A stretch of 33,998 nt of DNA from Lentisphaeria bacterium (GCA_017457105.1 JAFTIA010000091.1:1-33998); one strand, 5' to 3'; shown: positions 1 to 8,011, counted from the stretch's first letter. Made by a program: numbers and translations. The notes: generated from the letters alone by a model not told the origin.

Positions 1-873
1 ATTTACGTCGATAAAGTCGAAGAATTTATGTGTGACGGCTTGGCTCTCATCTGGCGCAGCGGTGTCACCTATATTAATGAACCGTATGTCACCGGCGGCA
101 ACCCGGTCATGGCTGGTGATGATGTGCTTTTCAACGATATGCTCGGCAGTACTCTTGCGGTCAACGGTAATCCGGTCGAAATGACCTCTTTCGGAGAAAC
201 CGCAGATAAAAACGCCTTCTTTACCGGCAAACCAATGATCGATGAACTCGGTTATTCCTTCCTTTTCCGCGATTATAACCCCAATCAAGGCAAATGGACA
301 ACCACCGACCCGCTCGGCTATCCTGATGGATGGAATAATCTGGCGTATTGTAATAATGAGGTTATAACAGCTATCGACAAGCAAGGCACAGATATTTATC
401 ATGTAACTGACATTAGTGGAATCGGACATTCTGCAACCATTATCGGGAATCCAATTGATGGGTACTATGCATACAATAATGGTTCGAAAGGAGGAGGGTA
501 TGGACCGGGAACTCCAAGCGAAAAAAAATATAATTCAGCGGCAGAGGCTTTGGCTGAAATGAATAGAGGAAGAGAGGGCAGTGATGAATATGATCTTGTT
601 CAAAAATGGGATACCTCAAGCGCCCAAGATGCACTTGCAAGATCAGCCGCCAAAAACTCTGTTGATAAAGGTTATGACCCTGATTCAAATAATTGTATGC
701 ATACGGTAGCCTTAGCCCTGGAGGCTGCTGCGGTAAATTATTTTGGTCCAGGATCGTCCTATGTCCTTGGCTTTGGGATAGCATGGTGTCCACCCCAAAG
801 ATTTTATACTGCGAATTTGCTTTATGCACAGTATATTAATTATAATGATTTTAAAAATGGGAAGGTTGAATGA
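1..873 (+). CDS. Rhs-family polymorphic toxin, C-terminal part (5' end outside window)
   Basis: The frame is open from base 1, so the gene starts upstream; 290 residues are visible. The segment around bases 250-385 (YSFLFRDYNPNQGKW, TTDPLGYPDGWNNLAY, AIDKQG) is the end of an RHS repeat-associated core domain, equivalent to the usual YRYYDP...SPDPIG...YAYVGNNP...DPLG. Everything after DKQG is the variable tip, where such proteins carry a toxin. The tip has a His in GHSATII (codon 427-429) and later a Cys in SNNCMH (codon 694-696). That His-before-Cys order resembles circularly permuted NlpC/P60 or papain-like domains (LRAT, PPPDE, DUF4105 type), so a peptidase, amidase or acyltransferase toxin is plausible. 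The Rhs core is clear from motifs; the tip activity is inference. The tip is distinctly AT-rich compared with the Rhs core. The next gene overlaps its stop by 4 bp, as expected for toxin-immunity pairs. Confidence 0.8.
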   Translation: MYVDKVEEFMCDGLALIWRSGVTYINEPYVTGGNPVMAGDDVLFNDMLGSTLAVNGNPVEMTSFGETADKNAFFTGKPMIDELGYSFLFRDYNPNQGKWTTTDPLGYPDGWNNLAYCNNEVITAIDKQGTDIYHVTDISGIGHSATIIGNPIDGYYAYNNGSKGGGYGPGTPSEKKYNSAAEALAEMNRGREGSDEYDLVQKWDTSSAQDALARSAAKNSVDKGYDPDSNNCMHTVALALEAAAVNYFGPGSSYVLGFGIAWCPPQRFYTANLLYAQYINYNDFKNGKVE

Positions 874-1286
874 GAAAACATTTGGTAAAAATTTTTGCAG
901 GAAGTGGATTAGTATTCATTCTGGGAATCAGCATATTAATTAGCATATTGTGGTTTTATTCAGAAGTGCAAAGGAAGCAGGATTTGACTAATACAATGCA
1001 TAATTTAAGGCTTATATATACTAATATGGAGAATTATAAAGAAAAAAATGGGTATTACCCTAAACAACAAAGCTTGAGAGCCTTGCTGAAAACATTAAAT
1101 TTGTCAGAAAAAACTTTTTTTAAAACAAGGACAATTGACATAAGTTCCGCAATATATCACGCTCCCATACAAAATACAGAGACACCTTTTTTGACAATAG
1201 AAATTAAACCAACTTTTTTTCGAAGACAATATCAACGGATCGTTATGCAGAGGGACGATGTATATTATGAGGTCGTTCGAAAGTAA
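870..1286 (+). CDS. Membrane-anchored small protein, candidate immunity protein to the Rhs tip
   Basis: This 138-residue protein starts inside the stop of the Rhs gene (ATGA overlap), so the two are translationally coupled. It has a short basic N-terminus, one hydrophobic segment at about residues 9-31, and a small polar remainder. The stretch LRLIYTNMENYKEKNGYYP at about 46-64, followed by QQSLRALLKTL, resembles the periplasmic part of type II secretion pseudopilins of the GspG kind, although the FTLIE prepilin motif is absent. Position directly after an Rhs toxin tip is the classic place for the immunity gene, and a membrane-anchored extracytoplasmic domain would suit a toxin acting in the periplasm. 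It is AT-rich like the tip. The immunity role rests on position alone. Confidence 0.65.
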   Translation: MRKHLVKIFAGSGLVFILGISILISILWFYSEVQRKQDLTNTMHNLRLIYTNMENYKEKNGYYPKQQSLRALLKTLNLSEKTFFKTRTIDISSAIYHAPIQNTETPFLTIEIKPTFFRRQYQRIVMQRDDVYYEVVRK

Positions 1287-1321
1287 TACAGGGCATCGGT
1301 ATCATTCCATGAAAATGTACA

Positions 1322-1350
1322 TTGATACGGTGTTGTAATTAAATTATTCT
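1322..1350 (+). promoter_or_regulatory. Predicted sigma70-type promoter for the truncated hydrolase
   Basis: TTGATA (1322-1327) and TATTCT (1345-1350) are separated by 17 bp in an AT-rich gap. A GTATCA/TGATAC inverted repeat overlaps the -35 region. An AGAAGG ribosome binding site lies just before the two possible ATG codons at 1369 and 1372; its spacing fits the second slightly better. Confidence 0.5.
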
Positions 1351-1368
1351 TATTGATTAGAAGGCCAT

Positions 1369-1884
1369 ATGATGCGATTATTACTAACTATAACATTTTT
1401 GTTTCCGCTGTTGCTTTCTGCGGAAACAATCGTTGTCAAAACGAAGGCTCCGCAGAACAGGAATGCGGTGTTTCAATACCGTGTCCCCAAAGGATATGAC
1501 AAGAACCGGAGGGAGATGTATCGTGTATTGGTGATTTTCGGCGGCAGAAATACCGATGGGAAAGCCGATGCTTCCGGTCGTATGGGCTGGGGCAAATGGT
1601 GTGATGATAACGGGATCTTCCTTGTCGCTCCCGGTTTGAAAAATGATAACTATTGGGAACCGGAAGCCTGGTCAGGCGGGGCTTTGCAGAGCGCAAAGGC
1701 CCGATGGAATTTTTTATACCATGGAATAAAAAAATACCCTTGCAGGCCTTCAATCGTGAAGCGCAACACACTCAAGGGTACAGATCTAAATGTAACACCT
1801 GTTTTGCAGAAGTCAATTTTTTCTGGATTTTTTTGTTCCACACGCCCGCCGCCCCGGAAAAGAAACGACAGAAAGTTCGACTGA
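1369..1884 (+). pseudogene. Secreted alpha/beta hydrolase (esterase-like), C-terminally truncated
   Basis: The N-terminus has a signal peptide (about residues 1-18, ending LLLSAE), then a region typical of secreted alpha/beta hydrolases: VFQYRVPKGYD, RVLVIFGGRNTDG, GWGKWCDDNGIFLVAPG and YWEPEAWSG. These are the first strands and the oxyanion-side loop of the fold. After about residue 108 (near base 1690) the protein no longer looks like the family. It runs on for some 60 residues of unlikely composition through a palindrome cluster and stops at 1884. Family members normally need some 150-200 more residues carrying the nucleophilic Ser, Asp and His, none of which is present, so the product should be inactive. 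A promoter and ribosome binding site are intact, suggesting recent damage. Family assignment is from recalled motifs. Confidence 0.6.
1710..1780. repeat. Palindrome cluster at the truncation point of the hydrolase
   Basis: Bases 1710-1733 form a 24-bp palindrome centred on CCATGG with a single mismatched pair (1718/1725). Immediately after it, TACCCTTG (1735-1742) pairs with CAAGGGTA (1773-1780), and the loop contains a second stem, CTTCA (1748-1752) with TGAAG (1757-1761). Homology of the hydrolase ends just before this block. It could be the end of a small mobile or REP-like repeat, or the scar of a deletion. There is no transposase nearby. Confidence 0.5.
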
Positions 1885-1946
1885 TCCGACTGGCCGTTTC
1901 CCATAGCACACGAGGCACAGTCCTGAAATTTTCCGGAAAACAGCAG

Positions 1947-1974
1947 TTGCAAATCCCGCAGGCTGTGCTATATT
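1947..1974 (+). promoter_or_regulatory. Predicted promoter for the SGNH-fold gene pair
   Basis: TTGCAA (1947-1952) and TATATT (1969-1974) are separated by 16 bp. The start codon at 2022 follows a GGGGA ribosome binding site. Confidence 0.55.
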
Positions 1975-2021
1975 ATTGTTGATTTTACAAAAATTCAAAA
2001 CAGAACAACCCGGGGAAAAAA

Positions 2022-3017
2022 ATGCGTATTGATCTTGCTGAACACAGCGACCTTGTAAGGGGTGCGGCGGAAATGGAGGAAACTTCGGAAGGTGTCCGAT
2101 GTAGCCGTTTCCCCGGCGAACTTATTGAAACTTTTCAGGCGGATGAACGCCCCTTTGCAGAATCTTCTCTTGCCACCAGCGGTATCCGTATCGCTCTTGT
2201 GACGGACAGCAACCTCGTCCGGCTCCGGTTTGCCCGGGGGCGGATCTTCTCCGAAAACGGGGCATCGGTGGATATTCTTGTGGACCGTGCCGAATGTCAC
2301 TCTTTCAAATCCGATGAAGATGCGGAAGATTTTATCGTCAATCTGGAGCTGGATCCCGTGGAAGGTGACGAAGGCCACGAAGTGGAAATCTATTTCCCGT
2401 ACCTTTCCGAAGTGCTGATCCGGGATTTTGAACTTTCGGACGGCTCCCTTTTCCGCCCCAGTTATGCGGGGGATGACCGGATCCTCTTCCTCGGGGATGC
2501 CGTTACACAGGGGGTGGGTGCAACTTCTCCTTTCCGCACTTTCCCGGCACTGATCTCCGCTGAACTGCGGATGGACTTTCTGAACTGGGGGCTGGACGGG
2601 GCAAACTGTTCGGCAGAACTGGCGGAGCATGCTCTTGATCAGGAGTGGCAGACCGTTGTTCTGGCGTACGGGCTTCACGATTACTGCAATGCTGTCCCGC
2701 TGGACACTTTTGCCGATGAACTGGAAAGCGCACTCCGGAACTTGAGTGCCCGCAGCGGGGTGCGGATCTTTGTCACCACCATGTGGAATCTTCCGGAATA
2801 CGAAAATACGCCCAATGAACTGGGTCTTCTCCCGGAAGATTACCGGAGGACCGCTTTGCAGATCACCCGGCAATTCCCGGAAGCGGCGGTGCTGGATGGC
2901 TCCAATGCCTGCGGCCGTTCCAAAAAAGCCTTTACGGAAGACCGCACTCTGCCGTCTGACCGTGGGATGGCATCTATTGCTGAAGCCATGCTCCGCAAAC
3001 TTTCCGCAGGTTTCTGA
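2022..3017 (+). CDS. SGNH/GDSL-fold protein with substituted catalytic residues (probable pseudoenzyme)
   Basis: This 331-residue protein has an N-terminal beta-rich part (about 1-145) like the jelly-roll seen before SGNH domains in carbohydrate esterase family 2-type enzymes, then an SGNH hydrolase fold (about 150-331). The fold is recognisable from ILFLGDAVTQG, NWGLDGANC, AYGLHDY and DRTLPSDRGMASIAEAM. The key positions are altered: block I has Ala160 where GDSxTxG has the nucleophilic Ser; block III has His219 where GxND has the oxyanion Asn; block V has Leu310 where DxxHP has the catalytic His. Only Asp307 remains. The reading frame is intact and has a promoter, so this looks like a kept non-catalytic relative, perhaps a glycan-binding or partner protein, rather than decay. 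No signal peptide is visible. The stop overlaps the next start (TGATG). Confidence 0.75.
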   Translation: MRIDLAEHSDLVRGAAEMEETSEGVRCSRFPGELIETFQADERPFAESSLATSGIRIALVTDSNLVRLRFARGRIFSENGASVDILVDRAECHSFKSDEDAEDFIVNLELDPVEGDEGHEVEIYFPYLSEVLIRDFELSDGSLFRPSYAGDDRILFLGDAVTQGVGATSPFRTFPALISAELRMDFLNWGLDGANCSAELAEHALDQEWQTVVLAYGLHDYCNAVPLDTFADELESALRNLSARSGVRIFVTTMWNLPEYENTPNELGLLPEDYRRTALQITRQFPEAAVLDGSNACGRSKKAFTEDRTLPSDRGMASIAEAMLRKLSAGF

Positions 3018-3754
3018 TGCAGCTTCCGGACCGTTACCGGACGCCGTGGCAATTATGCCGGGCTGTGGAAGACACCTTCCCGGCAGACAAGGGGAGACTG
3101 GTGCGCCGCCCCTTTAATCATTACGACCCGGATTACACTAACTGGTATCTGGTGCCGTCACTGGCACTTCCCTTTTTCAAATTTGGCAAATATCACTTTG
3201 CGTGGGATGAAAAAGTGCGGCAGGAGATCCGGCTGGGGATCATCGTCACCAAAGGGCTGGATCCGGCACTGAAAGCCGCCTATCCCACCAAACGGGGAAA
3301 ACGGCTTCTCATGGATGACTCCTGGGCGTGGACTTCTTTACTGGACGGAATGCGTTCCGGCGCACTGGAGCGGGCGATCCGGGAAGCGGCACAACGCAGC
3401 GGGCAGGATGTTTTTATTGAAATCACCGGGGGCTACATCGATGATCCGGGACTTTTTGACCCGGATCAGGATTACCGGAAAAAAGACCGTTACTGCCTCA
3501 CCTTTTCCCCGGCGGCAAACACTGTAACGGTCACAAAAGCTGACCGCAGTGCCATGTGTTTGAAATTTCTCAATCAGGTGCGGGATCCGGCAGGATTGCA
3601 GAAGGCTTTTGAAACCCTTTCGCAGGAAGCGTTTCTGTGGTGCGACATCTTTATCGGCATTGCCTGCCGATGGGCAGCAGATGATGCCGGTGCGGCATCC
3701 CCGGAAGAGTTGCGGCAAGCCGTTTTGGACCCTTTTGCCCCGTGGGTACGCTGA
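3017..3754 (+). CDS. Conserved-looking protein of unknown function coupled to the SGNH-fold gene
   Basis: I do not recognise this 245-residue protein. Its start overlaps the stop of the SGNH-fold gene by 1 nt, so they are probably co-translated. It is soluble-looking, with no signal peptide or membrane segment, and is rich in aromatic and charged residues. Notable stretches are NHYDPDYTNWYLVPS near residue 34, AYPTKRGKRLLMDDSWAW near 88-105, and a beta-rich part around YCLTFSPAANTVTVTKAD near 163-180. Codon use matches its neighbours, supporting a real gene. Its role is presumably tied to that of the upstream protein. Confidence 0.75.
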   Translation: MQLPDRYRTPWQLCRAVEDTFPADKGRLVRRPFNHYDPDYTNWYLVPSLALPFFKFGKYHFAWDEKVRQEIRLGIIVTKGLDPALKAAYPTKRGKRLLMDDSWAWTSLLDGMRSGALERAIREAAQRSGQDVFIEITGGYIDDPGLFDPDQDYRKKDRYCLTFSPAANTVTVTKADRSAMCLKFLNQVRDPAGLQKAFETLSQEAFLWCDIFIGIACRWAADDAGAASPEELRQAVLDPFAPWVR

Positions 3755-3763
3755 AGAAAAAAG

Positions 3764-3792
3764 TTGAAAATTGTCGGTGCAAGGTGTATATT
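3764..3792 (+). promoter_or_regulatory. Predicted promoter for fabD-fabG
   Basis: TTGAAA (3764-3769) and TATATT (3787-3792) are separated by the ideal 17 bp. It lies right after the stop of the preceding gene and 35 bp before the fabD start, so fabDG has its own promoter. Confidence 0.65.
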
Positions 3793-3826
3793 ACCTTGAT
3801 TTTCCAACATGAAAGGACAGAATCAG

Positions 3827-4729
3827 ATGAATGCCTTTTTTGCATTTTCGGGCCAGGGTGCCCAGGCCGTAGGCATGGGGAAGGATCTCTATGATGCGTT
3901 CCCAGCGGCCAAAGCCGTTTTTGATAAAGCTGACGAAGTACTGGGCTACTCGTTGAGCGGGATCTGTTTTGACGGTCCTGCGGAAAAATTGACCGAAACC
4001 CGGTATTGCCAGACCGCCATTTACACCATGAGCTGTGCGGCACTGGCGGCGTTCCGGGAAAAATATCCGGAAGTGAAGCCTGTTGCCTGCGCCGGCTTGA
4101 GTCTGGGGGAATATGCGGCCCTTTTTGCCGCCGGAGCGTTCTCTTTTGAAAACGGCTTGAAACTCCTTCAGCAGCGGGCGGAATTTATGGATGAAGCCTG
4201 CAAAGCCGCACCCGGCGGGATGGCTTCGGTGCTGGGGGGCGATGCAGATGTTATTGCAGAAGTCTGCGCCGCCTGCGGGATCGATGTAGCCAATTACAAC
4301 AGCCCCGGTCAAATCGTCATCAGCGGGGCGGCGGACAGCGTGAAAGCCGCCTGTGCCGAACTGGCGAACCGCGGCTTCCGCAAGGTGATCCCTCTGACGG
4401 TTGCAGGCGCCTTCCACTCCCGGATGATGCAGAGTGCGGGGGAAAAACTTGCTTCCGTTCTGGAAAACGCCCCCATCTCCATGCCGGAAGTCCCGGTATT
4501 CCAGAATTTTACAGGTGATGTTCCGGCGGATACTGCTGAATTGCGTGCCAACCTTGCCAAACAGGTGGCAGGTTCCGTCCGCTGGGAAACCTGTGTCCGC
4601 AATGCTGCCAAACTGGGCGCAGATACCATCATTGAATTCGGGCCCGGCGCCGTCCTTACCGGACTGATGCGCCGCACCATTCCCGAAATGAATAAAGTCA
4701 ATATTAACGGAAAGGATTTTGCATTATGA
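3827..4729 (+). CDS. fabD: Malonyl-CoA:ACP transacylase FabD
   Basis: FabD moves the malonyl group from CoA to acyl carrier protein in type II fatty acid synthesis in the cytoplasm. The protein begins MNAFFAFSGQGAQ, the standard FabD N-terminus. The nucleophile elbow GLSLGEYAAL lies near residue 92, the Arg of QQRAEFM follows, the His of AGAFHSRMM is near 197, and GPGAVLTGL closes the domain. The length of 300 residues is normal. A second ATG at 3809 would add six residues, but AAAGGA at 3812-3817 is a well-spaced ribosome binding site for 3827, so I use 3827. The stop overlaps the fabG start by 4 bp (ATGA). Confidence 0.95.
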   Translation: MNAFFAFSGQGAQAVGMGKDLYDAFPAAKAVFDKADEVLGYSLSGICFDGPAEKLTETRYCQTAIYTMSCAALAAFREKYPEVKPVACAGLSLGEYAALFAAGAFSFENGLKLLQQRAEFMDEACKAAPGGMASVLGGDADVIAEVCAACGIDVANYNSPGQIVISGAADSVKAACAELANRGFRKVIPLTVAGAFHSRMMQSAGEKLASVLENAPISMPEVPVFQNFTGDVPADTAELRANLAKQVAGSVRWETCVRNAAKLGADTIIEFGPGAVLTGLMRRTIPEMNKVNINGKDFAL

Positions 4730-5478
4730 GTCTTGAAAAGCGTTTGGAAGGAAAAGTCGCCCTCGTTACCGGTTCCGCCCGCGGCATCGGCAAAGCCATC
4801 TGCGCCCGTCTGGCGGCGGAAGGCGCCCGGATCGCCGTGCTGGATCTGCGTCTGGAAGATGCACAGGCCACTGCGGATGAATTTAAGGCACAGGGTGTGG
4901 ATGCCCGTGCTTATGCCGCCAACGTTGCCATCACGGCAGATGCCCAGGCGGCAGTGGATGCTGTTGTAAAGGATTTCGGCCGTCTGGATATTCTGGTGAA
5001 CAACGCCGGGATCACCAAAGATACCCTTCTCCTGCGCATGACCGAAGCCCAGTGGGATGCTGTTCTGGCAGTCAATCTGAAGGGCACTTTCAACTTCACC
5101 CAGGCTGCGGTGAAGGTGATGATGCGCCAGCGTTCCGGCAAGATCGTGAACATTGCCTCTGTGGTGGGCCGTATGGGTAATGCCGGGCAGGCGAACTACT
5201 CCGCCTCCAAGGCCGGTGTGATCGCCCTTGCCAAGACCACCGCCAAGGAATTTGCCGCCCGCAACATTCAGGTCAATGCGGTGGCTCCCGGCTATATCGA
5301 AACGGATATGACCGGTGCTCTCCCGCAGGAAGTCCGTGACCAGTTCCTGAAAGTCGTTCCGGCGGGCCGGGGCGGTTCTCCGGAAGATGTTGCCAATGTG
5401 GTGTACTTCCTCTGCTCCCCGGATGCGGATTATGTGACCGGTCAGGTCATCAACGTGGACGGCGGGATGCTGATGTAA
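4726..5478 (+). CDS. fabG: 3-oxoacyl-ACP reductase FabG
   Basis: FabG is the NADPH-dependent reductase of the first reduction step in fatty acid elongation. This 250-residue classical short-chain dehydrogenase shows the cofactor motif TGSARGIG (about 15-22), the NNAGIT motif (about 88-93), the catalytic Ser in NIASVVG, Tyr and Lys in NYSASKAG (near 157-161), and the FabG-style end [14 protein letters not shown]. Every key residue is present. It overlaps fabD by 4 bp, so the pair is a small operon, and a strong terminator follows. The fabH, acpP and fabF genes often found beside this pair are not in the window. Confidence 0.95.
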   Translation: MSLEKRLEGKVALVTGSARGIGKAICARLAAEGARIAVLDLRLEDAQATADEFKAQGVDARAYAANVAITADAQAAVDAVVKDFGRLDILVNNAGITKDTLLLRMTEAQWDAVLAVNLKGTFNFTQAAVKVMMRQRSGKIVNIASVVGRMGNAGQANYSASKAGVIALAKTTAKEFAARNIQVNAVAPGYIETDMTGALPQEVRDQFLKVVPAGRGGSPEDVANVVYFLCSPDADYVTGQVINVDGGMLM

Positions 5479-5503
5479 TTTCATCAGAGATCACTGTTTT
5501 CAG

Positions 5504-5539
5504 GACTTGCAGACCCGGAGGTTTGCAAGTCTTTTTTTT
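5504..5539 (+). terminator. Rho-independent terminator after fabG
   Basis: The 8-bp stem GACTTGCA (5504-5511) / TGCAAGTC (5524-5531) is followed directly by eight T residues (5532-5539). Confidence 0.85.
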
Positions 5540-5547
5540 ATGCAGTA

Positions 5548-5576
5548 CTTTTCTTTTGACAAAAAGAGGCTATATT
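5548..5576 (+). promoter_or_regulatory. Weak promoter candidate before the malic enzyme gene
   Basis: TATATT at 5571-5576 matches the -10 box used repeatedly in this window. The best -35 at 17-bp spacing (from 5548) is poor. A perfect TTGACA at 5556-5561 is only 9 bp away, too close to pair with it. A promoter is expected here because a terminator lies just upstream, but the exact boxes are uncertain. Confidence 0.3.
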
Positions 5577-5621
5577 ACCGTAAATGTGTTAAAAACAGTC
5601 ACATTATGGAGGAATCAAATC

Positions 5622-6953
5622 ATGGACGAACTGACCAAGAAAGCGCTTGCCTATCATGCGGCGGCACCCTGCGGCAAAGTTGCCGTCAAACTGACCAAAC
5701 CCTGTGCCACTGCCGAAGATCTGGCTCTGGCGTACACTCCCGGCGTGGCAAAGCCCTGCCTGGAAATCAAAGAAGATGTGAGCAAAGTTTACGAATATAC
5801 CGGGAGAGCCAATACCGTTGCCGTCGTCAGTGACGGCACGGCGGTCCTGGGTCTGGGCAACATCGGTCCGGAAGCCGGGATGCCGGTCATGGAAGGGAAA
5901 GCCGTTCTTTTCAAACGCTTTGCTGATATTGATGCCATGGCCATCTGCCTTGGCAAAGTTTTTGACGAAAAAGGCCGTACCGATCCTGAAAAACTGATCG
6001 CCGCCGTGGAAACGCTGGAACCCAGTTTCGGCGGGATCAATCTGGAAGATATCGGTGCCCCGGCATGTTTTGAAGTGGAAACCACCCTCAAGGAACGGAT
6101 GAATATCCCGGTTTTCCATGATGACCAGCATGGGACTGCCATTATCAGTTTTGCCGCCATCAAAAACGCCTTGCAGGTTCTGGGCAAAAAGCTGGAAGAA
6201 TGTAAATTTGCAGTATCCGGTGCGGGTGCGGCAGGGATCTCCTGCTGTGAATTTTATATTTCCGCCGGTGCCAGACGGGAAAACTTTTTGATGTGCGACT
6301 CCAAAGGCGTTCTGCACAAGGGCCGTACCGACCTTAACGCCCAGAAAATGCGTTTTGCCGCCGATACAGAAGCCCGGACTCTGGCAGATGCCGTGAAAGG
6401 GGCAGATATTTTCCTGGGCTTCTCCGCCCCGGGATGCCTCACCGGCGATATGGTCCGCACCATGGCAAAAGATCCCATTATTTTCGCCATGGCAAATCCC
6501 ACGCCGGAAATTTTCCCGGACGAAGCCATTGCTGCCGGTGCCGCAGTGGTGGGGACCGGCCGGAGCGACTTCCCCAACCAGATCAACAATGTTCTGGGTT
6601 TCCCCGGGATCTTCCGCGGCGCACTGGACGTGCGGGCTACGGACATCAATCAGGAAATGAAACTTGCCGCCTCTGAAGCTCTGGCGGAAATCGCCCGGGA
6701 AGCAGTCCCGGCTGACTTGCGTGAAATTCTGGCGGCCGCCTATCCTGCGGATGCTGCCAAGGGAATGTTTGACGGTCCCGGCGGCGTCCGCCGTGACTGC
6801 GTGATCCCGAAACCCTTCGATACCCGGGTGGTGCCCCGTGTGGCACGCCGTGTGGCGGAAGCCGCCATCAAAACAGGCGTGGCACAGATCATCATCGAAG
6901 ATTTTGACGCCTACGAGCAGGCCGTCACTGCCCGGCTTGCCGCCGCAAAATAA
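5622..6953 (+). CDS. NAD(P)-dependent malic enzyme (oxaloacetate-decarboxylating)
   Basis: The enzyme converts malate to pyruvate and CO2 while reducing NAD(P). The 443-residue protein has the MaeB-type catalytic core: [11 protein letters not shown] near residue 35 (catalytic Tyr), [12 protein letters not shown] (catalytic Lys), [16 protein letters not shown] and [12 protein letters not shown] (divalent metal ligands), the dinucleotide loop [11 protein letters not shown] near 195, and [11 protein letters not shown]. The C-terminal phosphotransacetylase-like domain of long MaeB proteins is missing, so this is the short form common outside proteobacteria. The start is set by GGAGGA (5608-5613) before ATG 5622, although the frame is open further upstream. 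lpxD follows after 23 bp. NAD versus NADP preference cannot be decided. Confidence 0.92.
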   Translation: MDELTKKALAYHAAAPCGKVAVKLTKPCATAEDLALAYTPGVAKPCLEIKEDVSKVYEYTGRANTVAVVSDGTAVLGLGNIGPEAGMPVMEGKAVLFKRFADIDAMAICLGKVFDEKGRTDPEKLIAAVETLEPSFGGINLEDIGAPACFEVETTLKERMNIPVFHDDQHGTAIISFAAIKNALQVLGKKLEECKFAVSGAGAAGISCCEFYISAGARRENFLMCDSKGVLHKGRTDLNAQKMRFAADTEARTLADAVKGADIFLGFSAPGCLTGDMVRTMAKDPIIFAMANPTPEIFPDEAIAAGAAVVGTGRSDFPNQINNVLGFPGIFRGALDVRATDINQEMKLAASEALAEIAREAVPADLREILAAAYPADAAKGMFDGPGGVRRDCVIPKPFDTRVVPRVARRVAEAAIKTGVAQIIIEDFDAYEQAVTARLAAAK

Positions 6954-6976
6954 CCGACAGAGAAAGGAAAATCATT

Positions 6977-8011
6977 ATGATCGTCAATGCCAAATTCATT
7001 GCAGATCTGGTCAAAGGGGAAATCAAAGGGGATCCCGAACGCCCCATTGCCGGAGTCAGTGCCCTGAAAGATGCCCGGCCGGATCAGTTGTCCTTCCTCG
7101 GCAGCAGAAAATATCTCTCCCAGCTGGAAGGCTCCCAGGCAGGGACCCTTATTGTTTCAGCAGATACGGAAAAACTTGCCGCCGGTCCGGACCGCACCCT
7201 GATCGTCTGCAAAAGTGTGGACTACGCCTTTACGGTGGCATCCGGCGTCTTTGCGGTGCCGCCGCCGGAACCGGTCCGGGGAGTTCACCCCAGTGCCGTG
7301 GTGGATCCCACCGCTAAACTGGGGAACAATGTGAGCATCGGTGCCTGTGCCGTTATTGAGCCCGGGGCGGAAATCGGGGACAATACGGTTATTTCGGCAG
7401 GCTGCTACATCGGTCACGATGTCAAGATCGGTGCCAATACCATGCTCTACCCCAATGTGACGGTGATGTACCGCTGTATCCTCGGCAACAAAGTGATTTT
7501 GCACTCCGGCGTGGTTATCGGGGCGGACGGCTTCGGCTTTGTCCCCGGGCCGGAAGGGCTGGTCAAAGTTCCGCAGACCGGTATCGTCCGCATTGATGAC
7601 GATGTGGAGATCGGCGCCAATACCACCGTGGACCGTGCCCGGTTCGACAAAACATGGATCAAAACCAATGTCAAGATCGACGATCAGGTGATGGTCGCCC
7701 ACAACGTTACCGTGGGCGAAAGTTCCATTCTGGTGGCGCAGGTGGGTATTGCCGGAAGTGCCACGCTGGGCAGAGGCGTGATCCTTGGCGGTAAAGCCGG
7801 GGTCAACGGCCACATCACGCTGGGGGACGGCACACAGATCGCCGGAAGTTCCAACGTGGTCAAGAGTACGGATCCCGGCACCATTGCGCTGGGGACGCCG
7901 GCAGAAAGCCAGCGGGATTTTATGAACCGCCTGACCCTGCCCGCCAAGGTGGAAAAACTCACCAAAAAGCTTGCCGAACTGCAGGCGCAGCTGGATGAAC
8001 TGAAAAAGTGA
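6977..8011 (+). CDS. lpxD: UDP-3-O-(3-hydroxyacyl)glucosamine N-acyltransferase LpxD
   Basis: LpxD adds the second 3-hydroxyacyl chain from ACP in lipid A synthesis, so the cell makes an LPS-type outer membrane. The N-terminal uridine-binding domain (about 1-100, with FLGSRKYLSQL) is followed by a left-handed beta-helix of hexapeptide repeats (about 105-310). The catalytic His is in DDQVMVAHNVTVGE near residue 240. The C-terminal helix (LPAKVEKLTKKLAELQAQL) is the usual coiled tail. The length of 344 residues is standard. An AAAGGA ribosome binding site precedes the ATG. The stop TGA overlaps the GTG start of the next gene. Confidence 0.95.
   Translation: MIVNAKFIADLVKGEIKGDPERPIAGVSALKDARPDQLSFLGSRKYLSQLEGSQAGTLIVSADTEKLAAGPDRTLIVCKSVDYAFTVASGVFAVPPPEPVRGVHPSAVVDPTAKLGNNVSIGACAVIEPGAEIGDNTVISAGCYIGHDVKIGANTMLYPNVTVMYRCILGNKVILHSGVVIGADGFGFVPGPEGLVKVPQTGIVRIDDDVEIGANTTVDRARFDKTWIKTNVKIDDQVMVAHNVTVGESSILVAQVGIAGSATLGRGVILGGKAGVNGHITLGDGTQIAGSSNVVKSTDPGTIALGTPAESQRDFMNRLTLPAKVEKLTKKLAELQAQLDELKK

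Noticed and set aside
5556-5576. TTGACA followed by TATATT before the malic enzyme gene as a consensus promoter
   Set aside because: The spacing is only 9 bp, so the two boxes cannot be used together; only the -10 is kept as a weak candidate.
5523-5621. Longer N-terminus for malic enzyme from an upstream start
   Set aside because: It would read through the fabG terminator T run; GGAGGA and the conserved N-terminus both place the start at 5622.
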